Shown here: in pieces, positions 8,564-17,797 of the stretch
How positions within the stretch are numbered: position 1 is the first letter of the stretch
Layout of the letters: every line of letters starts with the position of its first letter
Assembly: GCF_007341385.1 (NCBI RefSeq)
Contig: NZ_VJYD01000003.1
Span: 248,001-312,000, forward strand
Source: Flavobacterium daemonense
GTDB taxonomy: Bacteria > Bacteroidota > Bacteroidia > Flavobacteriales > Flavobacteriaceae
Reading direction: 5' to 3'
DNA length: 64,000 nucleotides
Notes under the pieces: generated by a model
Seen by the model: the letters and a program-made list of their open reading frames with translations, nothing else
What the model was told of the DNA's origin: nothing
Databases searched by the model: none
Program-made: the position numbers and the translations under genes

Positions 8564-8858
8564 TCTTATTTTTTTGAGCCACTAAAGGTAAAACTATGTA
8601 ATGGAATGACAATTTTTTGGTTGGATAAAATTAAGTAGAGCCGACACTTTTAAAGAAAATAAATCAAAAGTTTGAATAAAATAACAATATCATAAAATTT
8701 TAGTAATCTGAATACGTATTAAAATTAGCCGAAATAGACTGTAAAGCAATTTTTTAGATTTTCTATACTAAAATTCTACGTAAAAATACGTATAAGCAGT
8801 CTATTTTAAAATGATTATAAATAACAACGAAATGGTTGTAGTTCTTTTGTATTTGAGT

Positions 8859-8866
8859 TATTTTTG
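8859..8866 (+). promoter_or_regulatory. -7 box of the sdh operon
   Basis: TATTTTTG fits TAnnTTTG, with TTG at 8836-8838 about 20 bp upstream as the -33 element. The remainder of the gap 8564-8898 is AT-rich with no gene. Short A/T-rich near-palindromes containing ATACGTATT and ACGTAAAAATACGTA occur at about 8710-8795 and might bind a regulator. Confidence 0.55.
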
Positions 8867-8898
8867 TGTAATTTTTTAAAACAAACTACTTAACACTT

Positions 8899-9564
8899 AT
8901 GGCACAATCTGCACAGTTGAATGCTTCCATCTTAAAGAAAGTGGCTATGGCTCTTTCGGGAATATTCTTAATCACGTTTTTAGCGCTGCATGTTTCCTTA
9001 AATTTTATTTCTATTATTAGTGAAGATGTTTTCAATGAAGCTTCTCACTTTATGGGATACAATCCGCTGATCCAGTATGTAATGCAGCCAGTTTTGGCGT
9101 TCGGAGTAATTTTCCACTTTGTAATGGGATTTGTACTTACGGCTCAAAATAGCGCAGCAAGACCAATTGCTTATGCAAAATACAACGGAGCTGCAAACGC
9201 TTCTTGGAGTTCTAGAAATATGATTATTTCTGGATTGGTTATTTTGGCTTTCTTAGGATTGCACTTTTACGATTTTTGGTTTCCTGAAGTTACCTATAAA
9301 TATATTGCAGGTACAGCGCCAGATGCTACAAGGTATTATGGAGAATTAGTTCATAAATTCCATGATCCAATCCGTACAGGATTGTATTGTGTTGCTTTTG
9401 TGCTTTTAGGTTTCCACCTTTGGCACGGGTTTGCATCTTCTCTTCAATCAATGGGAATGCACAACAAATACTCAAGATTTTTAAGTAAAGTTGGTTACTG
9501 GTTTGCAATTGTTGTACCAGGGCTTTTCATAATTATCGCATTATTTCATCATTTCAATAATTAA
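8899..9564 (+). CDS. sdhC: Succinate dehydrogenase cytochrome b subunit
   Basis: A 221-residue membrane anchor of complex II, the single di-haem cytochrome b type used by Bacteroidota instead of separate SdhC and SdhD. Five hydrophobic segments are evident (about residues 15-37, 58-82, 107-127, 150-178 and 194-216). Histidines that could ligate the two haems b lie within the segments ([35 protein letters not shown]). It passes electrons from the iron-sulphur subunit to menaquinone. First gene of the operon; sdhA follows after 11 bp. Confidence 0.95.
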   Translation: MAQSAQLNASILKKVAMALSGIFLITFLALHVSLNFISIISEDVFNEASHFMGYNPLIQYVMQPVLAFGVIFHFVMGFVLTAQNSAARPIAYAKYNGAANASWSSRNMIISGLVILAFLGLHFYDFWFPEVTYKYIAGTAPDATRYYGELVHKFHDPIRTGLYCVAFVLLGFHLWHGFASSLQSMGMHNKYSRFLSKVGYWFAIVVPGLFIIIALFHHFNN

Positions 9565-9575
9565 TATCAATTATA

Positions 9576-11576
9576 ATGGCATTAGATTCAAAAATTCCAA
9601 ATGGTCCTATAGCGGACAAATGGACAAATTATAAAGATCATATTAATTTAGTAAACCCAGCTAACAAACGTAATTTAGATATTATCGTTGTTGGTACAGG
9701 TTTGGCTGGAGGTTCTGCGGCAGCTACTTTAGCTGAGTTAGGATATAACGTAAAAGCATTTTGTTTCCAAGATTCTCCACGTCGTGCGCACTCAATTGCG
9801 GCACAAGGAGGTATCAACGCGGCAAAAAACTATAAAGGAGATGGTGACTCAGTTTACAGATTGTTCTACGATACTGTAAAAGGTGGTGATTACCGTGCTC
9901 GTGAGGCAAACGTTCACCGTTTGGCTGAAGTTTCTGCAAATATTATTGACCAATGTGTGGCTCAAGGTGTGCCATTGGCTCGTGAATATGGCGGACTTTT
10001 AGATAACCGTTCTTTTGGAGGAACTTTGGTTTCTCGTACATTCTACGCACAAGGGCAAACTGGACAACAGTTATTGTTAGGAGCTTATTCTGCAATGAAC
10101 CGTCAGATTGGTCGTGGAAAAATCAAAATGTACAACCGTCACGAAATGCTTGACATTGTAATCGTGAACGGAAAAGCGAGAGGTATTATCGCTCGTAACT
10201 TAATTACTGGAGAAATAGAAAGACATTCTGCTCATGCGGTAGTAATTGGTTCTGGAGGATACGGAAACGTATTTTTCCTTTCAACAAATGCTATGGGAAG
10301 CAACGCAACAGCAGCTTGGAAAATTCATAAAAAAGGAGCGTTTTTTGCAAATCCTTGTTACACACAAATTCACCCAACATGTATTCCGGTTTCAGGAGAT
10401 CATCAGTCTAAATTGACTTTGATGTCTGAATCTTTACGTAATGACGGTCGTATTTGGGTTCCAAAAAACTTGGAAGATGCAAAAGCTATCCGTGAAGGAA
10501 AGAAAAAAGCAATTGATTTATCTGAAGACCAAAGAGATTATTTCTTAGAAAGAAGATATCCTGCTTTTGGTAACTTGGTTCCTCGTGACGTTGCGTCTCG
10601 TGCGGCTAAAGAAAGATGTGATGCAGGTTTTGGTGTTAACAAAACGGGAGAAGCAGTTTATCTTGATTTTGCGGCTGCTATCGAACGTTATGGAAAAGAA
10701 GCAGCTCACGTAAAAGGATTAAATGAAAATGACAAAGCTTTAGTTACTAAATTAGGAACTGATATCGTGAAAAGTAAATACGGAAACTTATTCCAAATGT
10801 ACTTGAAAATCGTTGACGAAGATCCTTATGTAACGCCAATGATGATTTACCCAGCGGTTCACTACACAATGGGTGGAACTTGGGTTGATTATAACTTAAT
10901 GACTACAATTCCTGGATGTTTCTCAATTGGAGAATCTAACTTCTCTGATCACGGAGCAAACAGACTTGGAGCTTCTGCTTTAATGCAAGGTTTAGCTGAT
11001 GGATATTTTGTACTTCCTTATACTATCGGAGATTATTTAGCTCCAGATATTAAAATGGGACCAATTTCTACAGATTTGCCAGAATTCGTTGAAGCTGAAA
11101 AAGCGGTTGTGGATCAAATCAATAAATTCATCAACAACAACGGTAAACATTCTGTAGATTATTTCCACAAAAAACTTGGAAAAATCATGTGGGATAAAGT
11201 AGGTATGGCTCGTAATGCTAAAGGTTTAACTGAAGCTATCGAAGAAATTGCTGCCTTACGTGAAGAGTTCTATAAAGATGTAAAAGTTCCTGGAAGTCCT
11301 TACGAATTTAATCAGGAATTAGAAAAAGCAACTCGTGTTGCCGATTTCTTAGAATTAGGAGAATTGTTCGCAAAAGATGCTTTACACCGTAACGAATCTT
11401 GTGGTGGTCACTTCCGTGAAGAATACCAAACAGAAGAAGGGGAAGCACTTCGTGACGATGAAAACTTTGCATATGTTGCAGCTTGGGAATATAAAGGGAA
11501 ACCAAGTGATGCAGTATTGCACAAAGAACCTCTTAATTACGAAAACATTAAATTAGTTCAAAGAAGTTATAAATAA
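9576..11576 (+). CDS. sdhA: Succinate dehydrogenase flavoprotein subunit
   Basis: A 666-residue flavoprotein of complex II that oxidises succinate to fumarate. The FAD-binding dinucleotide fold begins at [13 protein letters not shown] (residues 38-50), and the His that binds FAD covalently is His72 in [15 protein letters not shown]. Substrate-binding motifs HPTC and the R-x-x-x-E/R-x-x-G block around [13 protein letters not shown] are present, as is the C-terminal region with [13 protein letters not shown]. It is longer than the E. coli protein and closer in type to the Bacteroides and epsilonproteobacterial fumarate reductase/SDH type E group. The 94-bp spacer to sdhB is an unusual repeat (see findings). 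Confidence 0.96.
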   Translation: MALDSKIPNGPIADKWTNYKDHINLVNPANKRNLDIIVVGTGLAGGSAAATLAELGYNVKAFCFQDSPRRAHSIAAQGGINAAKNYKGDGDSVYRLFYDTVKGGDYRAREANVHRLAEVSANIIDQCVAQGVPLAREYGGLLDNRSFGGTLVSRTFYAQGQTGQQLLLGAYSAMNRQIGRGKIKMYNRHEMLDIVIVNGKARGIIARNLITGEIERHSAHAVVIGSGGYGNVFFLSTNAMGSNATAAWKIHKKGAFFANPCYTQIHPTCIPVSGDHQSKLTLMSESLRNDGRIWVPKNLEDAKAIREGKKKAIDLSEDQRDYFLERRYPAFGNLVPRDVASRAAKERCDAGFGVNKTGEAVYLDFAAAIERYGKEAAHVKGLNENDKALVTKLGTDIVKSKYGNLFQMYLKIVDEDPYVTPMMIYPAVHYTMGGTWVDYNLMTTIPGCFSIGESNFSDHGANRLGASALMQGLADGYFVLPYTIGDYLAPDIKMGPISTDLPEFVEAEKAVVDQINKFINNNGKHSVDYFHKKLGKIMWDKVGMARNAKGLTEAIEEIAALREEFYKDVKVPGSPYEFNQELEKATRVADFLELGELFAKDALHRNESCGGHFREEYQTEEGEALRDDENFAYVAAWEYKGKPSDAVLHKEPLNYENIKLVQRSYK

Positions 11577-11670
11577 GAATTTGGTCGAAAGCCAAAGTCT
11601 TAAAGTCAAAAGGCAAAATGTGCCAAGCGACTTTCGACTTTCGACTTTATGACTTTCAAACGAAAAAGGT
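11577..11670. repeat. Degenerate repeat spacer between sdhA and sdhB
   Basis: The spacer holds repeated AAAGTC/AAAGCC words in its first half and GACTTTC/GACTTT words in its second half, so the transcript can fold into a long imperfect hairpin. It is within an operon, where such a long gap is unusual. Confidence 0.6.
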
Positions 11671-12417
11671 ATGAAACTTACATTAAAAATATGGCGTCAA
11701 AAAAACGCTCAAGATAAAGGAGGGATTGTAGAATATCCTATCGATGGAATCGAACCAGATATGTCTTTCCTTGAAATGTTAGACGTTCTTAACGAAGGTT
11801 TAATCAACAAAGGAGAAGAGCCAGTAGCATTTGACCACGATTGTCGTGAGGGAATCTGCGGAATGTGTTCTTTATTCATCAACGGTGAAGCGCACGGACC
11901 AGACAGAGGTGTTACAACTTGTCAGCTGCACATGCGTATGTTTAAAGATGGCGATACAATTTTTATTGAGCCATTTAGAGCAAAAGCTTTCCCTGTAATT
12001 AAAGATTTAGTTGTTGACAGAAGTTCTTTTGACAGAATTCAACATGCAGGAGGATTTATCTCTGTAAATACTTCAGGAAATACAATTGATGCGAATACTA
12101 TCCCAATCAACAAAGACGATGCTGACAAATCATTTGATGCTGCAGCTTGTATTGGTTGTGGAGCTTGTGTTGCAACTTGTAAAAACTCTTCAGCAATGTT
12201 ATTCGTTTCTGCAAAAGTTTCTCAATATGCATTATTGCCTCAAGGTAAAGTTGAAGCAGTTGACCGTGTTTTAAACATGGTTCACCAAATGGATTTAGAA
12301 GGTTTCGGAAACTGTACAAATACAGGGGCTTGTGAAGTAGAATGTCCTAAAGGAATTTCTCTTGAAAATATTGCACGTATGAACCGTGAGTATTTAGCAG
12401 CAAGTTTGAAAGGATAA
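11671..12417 (+). CDS. sdhB: Succinate dehydrogenase iron-sulphur subunit
   Basis: A 248-residue electron-transfer subunit of complex II. Three cluster-binding regions are visible: the N-terminal ferredoxin-type [2Fe-2S] site CREGICGMC...C (about residues 64-90), and the C-terminal sites [14 protein letters not shown] and [15 protein letters not shown] that hold [4Fe-4S] and [3Fe-4S] clusters. Length and order fit the fumarate-reductase-like type E enzyme seen in Bacteroidota. Last gene of the operon, ended by a strong terminator. Confidence 0.95.
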   Translation: MKLTLKIWRQKNAQDKGGIVEYPIDGIEPDMSFLEMLDVLNEGLINKGEEPVAFDHDCREGICGMCSLFINGEAHGPDRGVTTCQLHMRMFKDGDTIFIEPFRAKAFPVIKDLVVDRSSFDRIQHAGGFISVNTSGNTIDANTIPINKDDADKSFDAAACIGCGACVATCKNSSAMLFVSAKVSQYALLPQGKVEAVDRVLNMVHQMDLEGFGNCTNTGACEVECPKGISLENIARMNREYLAASLKG

Positions 12418-12445
12418 TAAAAAAACATCTTTTAAATAAACTAAA

Positions 12446-12478
12446 TGCATCTCGTCCTGGACGGGATGCTTTTTTGTT
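12446..12478 (+). terminator. Terminator of the sdh operon
   Basis: GCATCTCGTCC/GGACGGGATGC hairpin with one G-U pair and a T-rich tail, about 30 bp after the sdhB stop. Confidence 0.85.
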
Positions 12479-12673
12479 TTTGCTATTTCTTGGTTTTTCT
12501 TCTGTTTCTGCATATTTTACAATCAAAAGCAATACAAGTGCCAGTTTGAGAATTTAATTGTTCTTAAGGGTTTTTATACGCTAATTGCCACTTTGCTTTC
12601 TAAAGGGGAATAAGTTCCAAAATTTTTATTGTGATACCTTTTTTGGTTTCAATGAATTGTTTGACGAAATGCG

Positions 12674-12681
12674 TATTTTTG
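12674..12681 (+). promoter_or_regulatory. -7 box and small palindrome before the DeoR-type regulator
   Basis: TATTTTTG fits TAnnTTTG, 20 bp before the ATG. It lies within the palindrome GTATTT-TTGT-AAATAC (12673-12688), which could be an operator for autoregulation. The gap 12479-12673 has no other feature I can support. Confidence 0.45.
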
Positions 12682-12701
12682 TAAATACAAAATGAATTGG
12701 C

Positions 12702-13478
12702 ATGAGTACTGAAAATGAAGTTTTAAATTACAGCAAAGAAGAACGTAAAAATCATATTCTAAAAGAGATCAATCTGCACACTCGTGTAAGTTTTGAAACG
12801 CTTTCGGCTAAACTTGGTGTTTCTGAAGATACTGTTCGACGTGATATAAACGAATTAGACGCCGATTCTCTTTTGATTAAGGTAAAGGGTGGGGCAATGA
12901 CTAAAGGATATCATTATTCTTCGTCTAATCAAACATATGCAGTTGAGGCAAAACAAGTGATCGCGCAAAAGGCGGTTAATCTTCTTCATGACGGAATGGT
13001 TTTAATTGTTGACGGAGGAACTACGATTCGCGAATTCATTCGTTTAATTCCAAATGATCTTAATTTGACCGTTTTTACCATTACTGCTTTAACAGCTGTA
13101 CAGCTTTTAGATAAGCCAAATATCAAAACGATCATGATTGGCGGCAGTATTTCTTCTTACAGCCAAATGTGCGTGAGCGGAGAAGCTTTTCATCAATTGG
13201 CCAACATTAAAGCTGATCTTTTGGTTTTAGGGACTAATGCTTTAGATGTTGAAGGTGGCTATTCGGATTCTGATTGGGAAACGGTTCAGGTAAAAAAAGC
13301 GATGATTCAGGCTTCAAAAAAAACGGCGGTTTTAACTATTACAGAAAAACTGAATACGGTTCTTAAAATGAAGATAGCCAGTTTGTCTGAAATCAATTAT
13401 GTAATTACTGAAGAAGAACCTGAGCACAAAAAACTGCGGCCGTATAAAAATAATGTTCCGAGTTTGATTATTATTTAG
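12702..13478 (+). CDS. DeoR/GlpR family transcriptional regulator
   Basis: A 258-residue regulator with an N-terminal DeoR winged helix-turn-helix (about residues 17-70; recognition region VSFETLSAKLGVSEDTVRRD) and a C-terminal DeoRC sugar-phosphate-sensing domain (VIVDGGTTIREFI, then MIGGSISSYSQMCVSGEA and LGTNALDVEGGYSD). Members are usually repressors of sugar or nucleoside catabolic genes, released by a phosphorylated sugar. No sugar operon is adjacent, so the target is unknown. A palindrome overlaps its probable promoter and may allow self-control. The nitrilase-family gene starts 43 bp downstream. Confidence 0.92.
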   Translation: MSTENEVLNYSKEERKNHILKEINLHTRVSFETLSAKLGVSEDTVRRDINELDADSLLIKVKGGAMTKGYHYSSSNQTYAVEAKQVIAQKAVNLLHDGMVLIVDGGTTIREFIRLIPNDLNLTVFTITALTAVQLLDKPNIKTIMIGGSISSYSQMCVSGEAFHQLANIKADLLVLGTNALDVEGGYSDSDWETVQVKKAMIQASKKTAVLTITEKLNTVLKMKIASLSEINYVITEEEPEHKKLRPYKNNVPSLIII

Positions 13479-13521
13479 TCTTGAGAATTGTTTTCCATTT
13501 TTTTTAAATAAGCAATCTAAA

Positions 13522-14289
13522 ATGAAAATAGCTTTAATCCAATCTGATCTCTTTTGGGAGAATCCGTCTAAAAACCGAGAAAATTTTGATTCAAAAATCA
13601 GCAAAATTGATTCGGAAGTAAAACTTATTGTGCTTCCAGAAATGTTTTCGACAGGATTTACGATGAATGCTTCGGCTGTTGCTGAGACGATGGACGGTGA
13701 AACTATTCTTTGGATGAAAGCTGTCGCAAAACAAAAAAATACTGCAATTACAGGAAGTTTAGTAATTACGGAAAGCGGAAAATTATATAATCGAATGTTG
13801 TTTGTTTTTCCTTCTGGAGAAATTCAGTTTTATAATAAACGCCATTTGTTTACGCTAGCCGGAGAAGATCAATTTTATACTGCAGGAACTGAAAAAGTTA
13901 TTGTTGAATATTTAGATTGGAAAATCTGCCTGCAGGTTTGTTACGATTTAAGATTTCCGGTTTTTGCGCGAAATACTGAAAATTACGATTTGATTTTATA
14001 TGTTGCCAATTGGCCAAAAGTCCGTACTAATGCATGGGATGCTTTATTGAAAGCCCGCGCCATTGAAAACTTAAGTTATGCAATTGGTGTAAACAGAATT
14101 GGTCTTGATGCAAACAATTATGAGCACATCGGCCATTCGCAGGCAGTTGATTTTTTAGGTAATTATATCCTGGAACCGCAAGAAATTGAAGGTGTTTTCG
14201 TTGTTGATCTAGATAAAAATAAAATGTTGGAAACTAGAGCAAAACTTGATTTTTTAAGTGATCAAGATGCTTTTGAAATCAAACTTTAA
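13522..14289 (+). CDS. Nitrilase-superfamily amidohydrolase (omega-amidase/YafV-like)
   Basis: A 255-residue member of the carbon-nitrogen hydrolase superfamily. The catalytic triad is clear: Glu40 (LPEMFSTGF), Lys106 (YNKRHLF) and Cys140 (LQVCYDLRFPVF). The sequence around the triad is of the omega-amidase/YafV branch, which hydrolyses alpha-keto-glutaramate or alpha-ketosuccinamate and serves methionine salvage and repair of transamination by-products. Cytosolic. It follows the DeoR-type gene closely and probably shares its transcript. Assignment to omega-amidase is by motif context, not proven. Confidence 0.9.
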   Translation: MKIALIQSDLFWENPSKNRENFDSKISKIDSEVKLIVLPEMFSTGFTMNASAVAETMDGETILWMKAVAKQKNTAITGSLVITESGKLYNRMLFVFPSGEIQFYNKRHLFTLAGEDQFYTAGTEKVIVEYLDWKICLQVCYDLRFPVFARNTENYDLILYVANWPKVRTNAWDALLKARAIENLSYAIGVNRIGLDANNYEHIGHSQAVDFLGNYILEPQEIEGVFVVDLDKNKMLETRAKLDFLSDQDAFEIKL

Positions 14290-14299
14290 ATATCTTGCC

Positions 14300-14737
14300 T
14301 TACGGTTTCTCTAAAACAATAATTTCTTCTTTAGGGTTTTTAGTTCGAATGAAAATTTTTTGATAATCCCATGCTGTACCTTTTTTAATGGCATGAATTT
14401 CTAATTTTCCTCGCTTTTTGCTTCCATTTATTCGTACTGAAAGAGAGATGGCATTCTTATTATCTGTATAAGAAGTATTGCCTTCTAAAATTGCTAATTT
14501 GTCCACTGCTTCAATTTTCCCCATGGTTTTTAGGACTTCCGAATTTGAATTGGCAATTTTAATTGCGTTTTCGTAAAGAGAATTTTCATTGAGCGCGGTT
14601 ACAGTATCAGATAAACCGTTTTTTGAATTTGAGCTTATAAAAACAATGGAAATGAATATTGCCAAAAAACCAATAATAGCTATCCAAATCCAGTTCTTTT
14701 TTAACCAGCTTTTTTCAATTATTAATTCGTTATCCAT
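14300..14737 (-). CDS. Coa1/Tim21-like membrane protein
   Basis: A 145-residue protein with a basic N-terminal cytoplasmic stretch, one membrane span (about residues 16-33, WIWIAIIGFLAIFISIVF) and a small extracytoplasmic alpha/beta domain. The domain layout (SEVLKTMGK then a central strand pair and GSKKRGKLEIHAIKKG) fits the cytochrome-c-oxidase assembly factor Coa1 family found in bacteria. No oxidase genes are nearby, so a role in oxidase assembly is only suggested by family. It lies 16 bp downstream of the Ig-like lipoprotein gene and may be co-transcribed with it. Confidence 0.65.
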   Translation of the reverse strand: MDNELIIEKSWLKKNWIWIAIIGFLAIFISIVFISSNSKNGLSDTVTALNENSLYENAIKIANSNSEVLKTMGKIEAVDKLAILEGNTSYTDNKNAISLSVRINGSKKRGKLEIHAIKKGTAWDYQKIFIRTKNPKEEIIVLEKP

Positions 14738-14753
14738 TGTTATGCTTTAAAAT

Positions 14754-16466
14754 CTAGAAAGCTTTCCGTTTCTTTTCGTCTTCTTTCTTTTTCTTTGCGT
14801 CTGTTTTTTTCTCGACTTCTGGGCTAAAAGGAATACTTAAATCAATAGCTTGATCAACATCCCAATTTGCTCGGACATCGACTTCTTTTTGGAAATAAAA
14901 AACTTCTTCGGAGTATGTTTTGTTTAAGAAACTTCCAGTATCATAAACCTTATTTTTATTGTCGTCATAGATTACGCGTACAGAAAAAGCTTCGGGCTCA
15001 ACTAAATTGAATTCGATTTTTGTCTGACCTTCTGAATATTCGCTTGCAAGCACTTTGTCTCCTCTTTTATTAATGATTTGAACAATAATAGGGAAGCGTT
15101 TTACATTTTGCAGATTCAAAACTAAATTTCCGTAATCTTCTAATTCCTTTGTGGTTAATTTATAAGATAAAGTATCATTCGACTTATCATAAAAATCAGT
15201 CAAAGCGCCTGGCATCAAAGTAATTTGGTATTTTTCAGTTGGTTCTTTTTTGAAATCTAAATAAAATTTCTGTTCAAAATCATCATATTCAGTAGTGAAT
15301 TTTACCGCAACAGAATCTTTATTTACAATTGACATTTTTGAATTGTCAAATTTCACAAGTGGTGTTGACGATTCAAGTGTAAATCGGTCTCTAAAATTAA
15401 TAGTTCCGTTTTGAGCCGGAGTAAAATTCAATGAATCTTTTTTCTGGTCTTTAATTTTAAAAGAAAATTTCTTGTTGTATTTCTCAGAATTAACTTCTAA
15501 AGACAAAGAATCGGTTTTTATTGGTTTGTACCAAATTTGTAGGGAATCTTTTTTAGGGAATTCTGTCACAATAGTTTCTAAAACATCTTTATGATTTCTA
15601 AGAGTGATTTTAGGCTTTGTAACTTTATAATTCATTTTTCCTTCATACGGAAGGTATAATCTGTTTCCAGATGCCTGAATTGGTTTGAAAGTTTTTAAAG
15701 GCAACGTTTCTTTGAATAATTCCAATTCAAAAATAGTGTCATTAGGAACTGTAATTGGGTGTTTTATAAAACCAATTTTATCGTCTTTTGGATTAAATCT
15801 ATTATTGCTTGATTTGTCTTTCATCGCAACTAAAAGATATTTTCCGGCTTTCAAATTTTCTAAAGTAAAAGTTCGCAAACTATCTAGCGTATTGGTAATA
15901 TATCTTGGAGATTCTTTATAAACCGCAGAATCTTTAAACTTGTCATTTATTTCGTAAAGCATTACGGAGACAAAGTTATCGACATATTTTTCATAAGAGT
16001 CTTTGATGATTCCTTTTAAAGAAAGCGAGTCAATATAAGGCCCGGTCGAAAAAACGTACTTAAACTGATGAATAGAGTTTCCTTCGTTATTATCGGCAAT
16101 ACTTTCGCCAAAATTCATGCTGTAGGTCGTGTTTGGCTGTAAAGTGTCTTTAATTTTTATAGTAATAACTTTGCTTGCATTTGATGGCAAAACAAGCGGT
16201 TCGTGCTTCATTGGCGGCGAAACGATCAGCTGTTTGTTTAGGTTTTTCAACTTTACATATTCATCAAATGTCAAAACAATTTCTTTAGCCTTAAAATTAG
16301 TGCTGAAATTTTCTGGATAGCTAGATCGTAAAACAGGAGCAAGCGTGTCTTTTAATCCGCCTGTAATACTGCCTCTTTTAGCACAGCTCATCATTAAAAA
16401 TACTAGTAACAGTGAAATATATCTCAAAGTGTTTTTCAGCATAATCGTTTTTGAATTTGATTGCAC
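14754..16466 (-). CDS. Large lipoprotein with N-terminal SbsA-type Ig-like domain
   Basis: A 570-residue predicted lipoprotein; lipobox LMMSC with Cys28 followed by AKRGS. Residues about 38-140 form an Ig-like (Big_5/SbsA-like) domain: the strand pattern APVLRSSYPENFSTNF, EIVLTFDEYVKL, and PNTTYSMNFGESIADNNEGN is characteristic. The rest is beta-rich and resembles repeated beta-sandwich domains, ending in a Lys/Glu-rich tail. Probably anchored in the outer membrane, role unknown. Conserved large proteins of this kind are common in Flavobacteriia. The Coa1-like gene follows. Confidence 0.8.
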   Translation of the reverse strand: MQSNSKTIMLKNTLRYISLLLVFLMMSCAKRGSITGGLKDTLAPVLRSSYPENFSTNFKAKEIVLTFDEYVKLKNLNKQLIVSPPMKHEPLVLPSNASKVITIKIKDTLQPNTTYSMNFGESIADNNEGNSIHQFKYVFSTGPYIDSLSLKGIIKDSYEKYVDNFVSVMLYEINDKFKDSAVYKESPRYITNTLDSLRTFTLENLKAGKYLLVAMKDKSSNNRFNPKDDKIGFIKHPITVPNDTIFELELFKETLPLKTFKPIQASGNRLYLPYEGKMNYKVTKPKITLRNHKDVLETIVTEFPKKDSLQIWYKPIKTDSLSLEVNSEKYNKKFSFKIKDQKKDSLNFTPAQNGTINFRDRFTLESSTPLVKFDNSKMSIVNKDSVAVKFTTEYDDFEQKFYLDFKKEPTEKYQITLMPGALTDFYDKSNDTLSYKLTTKELEDYGNLVLNLQNVKRFPIIVQIINKRGDKVLASEYSEGQTKIEFNLVEPEAFSVRVIYDDNKNKVYDTGSFLNKTYSEEVFYFQKEVDVRANWDVDQAIDLSIPFSPEVEKKTDAKKKKEDEKKRKAF

Positions 16467-16579
16467 AAAATAACGATTATATTTGCTTTAAGCGAAATTT
16501 TTTAGCTATTTATTGGCAATTGCAATTTTTGGTTTTCTTTACGTTTAATAACGTGTTGAGCGTAATTCATGTTTTTTTT

Positions 16580-16719
16580 AAACACATAGAAACATAGATT
16601 TTATTTGTAGAAAAGAGCTTAAATAGAAACCAGTTTCTAACACATAGCCAACTATGTTTGTTTAAAACAAGTGAAACGCCTTTTTTGCGGCTCGTAAATC
16701 TATGTTTCTATGTGTTTAA
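16580..16719. repeat. Dispersed palindromic element, family A, copy 2
   Basis: Same architecture as the copy at 899: terminal AAACACATAGAAACATAG and its complement, internal CACATAGCCAACTATG hairpin and GTGAAACGCCTTTTTT. It takes up most of the gap 16467-16792, which otherwise holds nothing I can identify. Confidence 0.85.
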
Positions 16720-16792
16720 ATTAACTGAAGCTAACGAATTTTTAATAGTAATATTTTCTTACTTTTGGTTCAAAATGTAATATCACTTAGTT

Positions 16793-17797
16793 TTGTTGAA
16801 AAGATTTTTTTGGATTTCATTCTTCCTTTTGCTGACGGCGTGCAGTAAAAATGACAAGCCTATAATTTCCTTTTATTATTGGAAAACTAATTTGAAATTT
16901 TCAGAAACAGAAAAAGAAGTTTTGAAAGACAACAATGTCGGCAAACTTTATGTTAGATATTTTGATATCGGTTTGCATCCAAAAACACAAAATCCGTTTC
17001 CTGTAAGTCCAGTTCATTTTCAGGAAAACATGCAAGGTTTTGAAATTGTTCCGGTCGTTTTTATTCAGAATAAAGTAATGCTCGAGACAAAACTAGACGT
17101 TAAGGATTTGGCTGAAAAAACAATTCACTTGATTACAGAAATCAATCAAAAAAATAAAATCAATTGCACCGAAATCCAAATTGACTGCGACTGGTCGCTA
17201 AAAAGCAAAGACAATTATCTTAAATTTATTGAACAGGTTAAAAAGCTTTCGCATAAAAAACTTTCGGCAACAATACGACTTCATCAAGTCAAGTATTTTA
17301 AGAAAACTAAAATTCCAAATGTTGATTCGGGTGTTTTGATGTTTTATAATATGGGAAGTATTGCGCCAGATTCTCTCAATTCGATTTATAGCCGAGACAT
17401 TTCGCAACGCTATCTTGAAAGTTTGAAAAAGTATCCGCTTCGGCTCAATTATGCATTTCCTATTTATTCTTGGGCGATTCATATCCGAAATCAAAACGTT
17501 TTGGGACTGCGATCGAAAATGAATTTTGAAGAATTAAAAAAGGATAAAAACTTCGAACAGATTAGTCCAATATTTTTCAGAGTAAAACATTCAAATTATA
17601 AAAACGGTGTTTATTATGAAGAAAATGATCTGCTGAAAATGGAAAAGGTTTCAGCAGAAAATTCAAGAGAAATGGCTGAAGATTTAAGTGAAAATTCCAA
17701 GCAGCCACCAAAAGAAATTATATTTTACGATTTAGACGAATTCAATTTAAAAAATTATGAAAAGAATATTTTCAAGCAAACTGTTTCTTGTTTTTAG
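16793..17797 (+). CDS. Uncharacterised lipoprotein with possible TIM-barrel fold
   Basis: A 334-residue predicted lipoprotein. The lipobox is LLTAC with Cys17. No ATG is available: the frame opens after a TAA and offers two consecutive TTG codons, so a TTG start is used. The pattern of beta-strand ends such as IVPVVFIQNKV, TEIQIDCDWSLKSKDNYLKF, LSATIRLHQV, SGVLMFYNMGS and PLRLNYAFPIYSWAI suggests a glycosidase-like TIM barrel, with Asp/Glu residues (EIQIDCDW) at a position where catalytic acids would be. This is inference; no family name is recognised. The next gene overlaps its 3' end by 41 bp, so the two are a unit. Confidence 0.7.
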   Translation: MLKRFFWISFFLLLTACSKNDKPIISFYYWKTNLKFSETEKEVLKDNNVGKLYVRYFDIGLHPKTQNPFPVSPVHFQENMQGFEIVPVVFIQNKVMLETKLDVKDLAEKTIHLITEINQKNKINCTEIQIDCDWSLKSKDNYLKFIEQVKKLSHKKLSATIRLHQVKYFKKTKIPNVDSGVLMFYNMGSIAPDSLNSIYSRDISQRYLESLKKYPLRLNYAFPIYSWAIHIRNQNVLGLRSKMNFEELKKDKNFEQISPIFFRVKHSNYKNGVYYEENDLLKMEKVSAENSREMAEDLSENSKQPPKEIIFYDLDEFNLKNYEKNIFKQTVSCF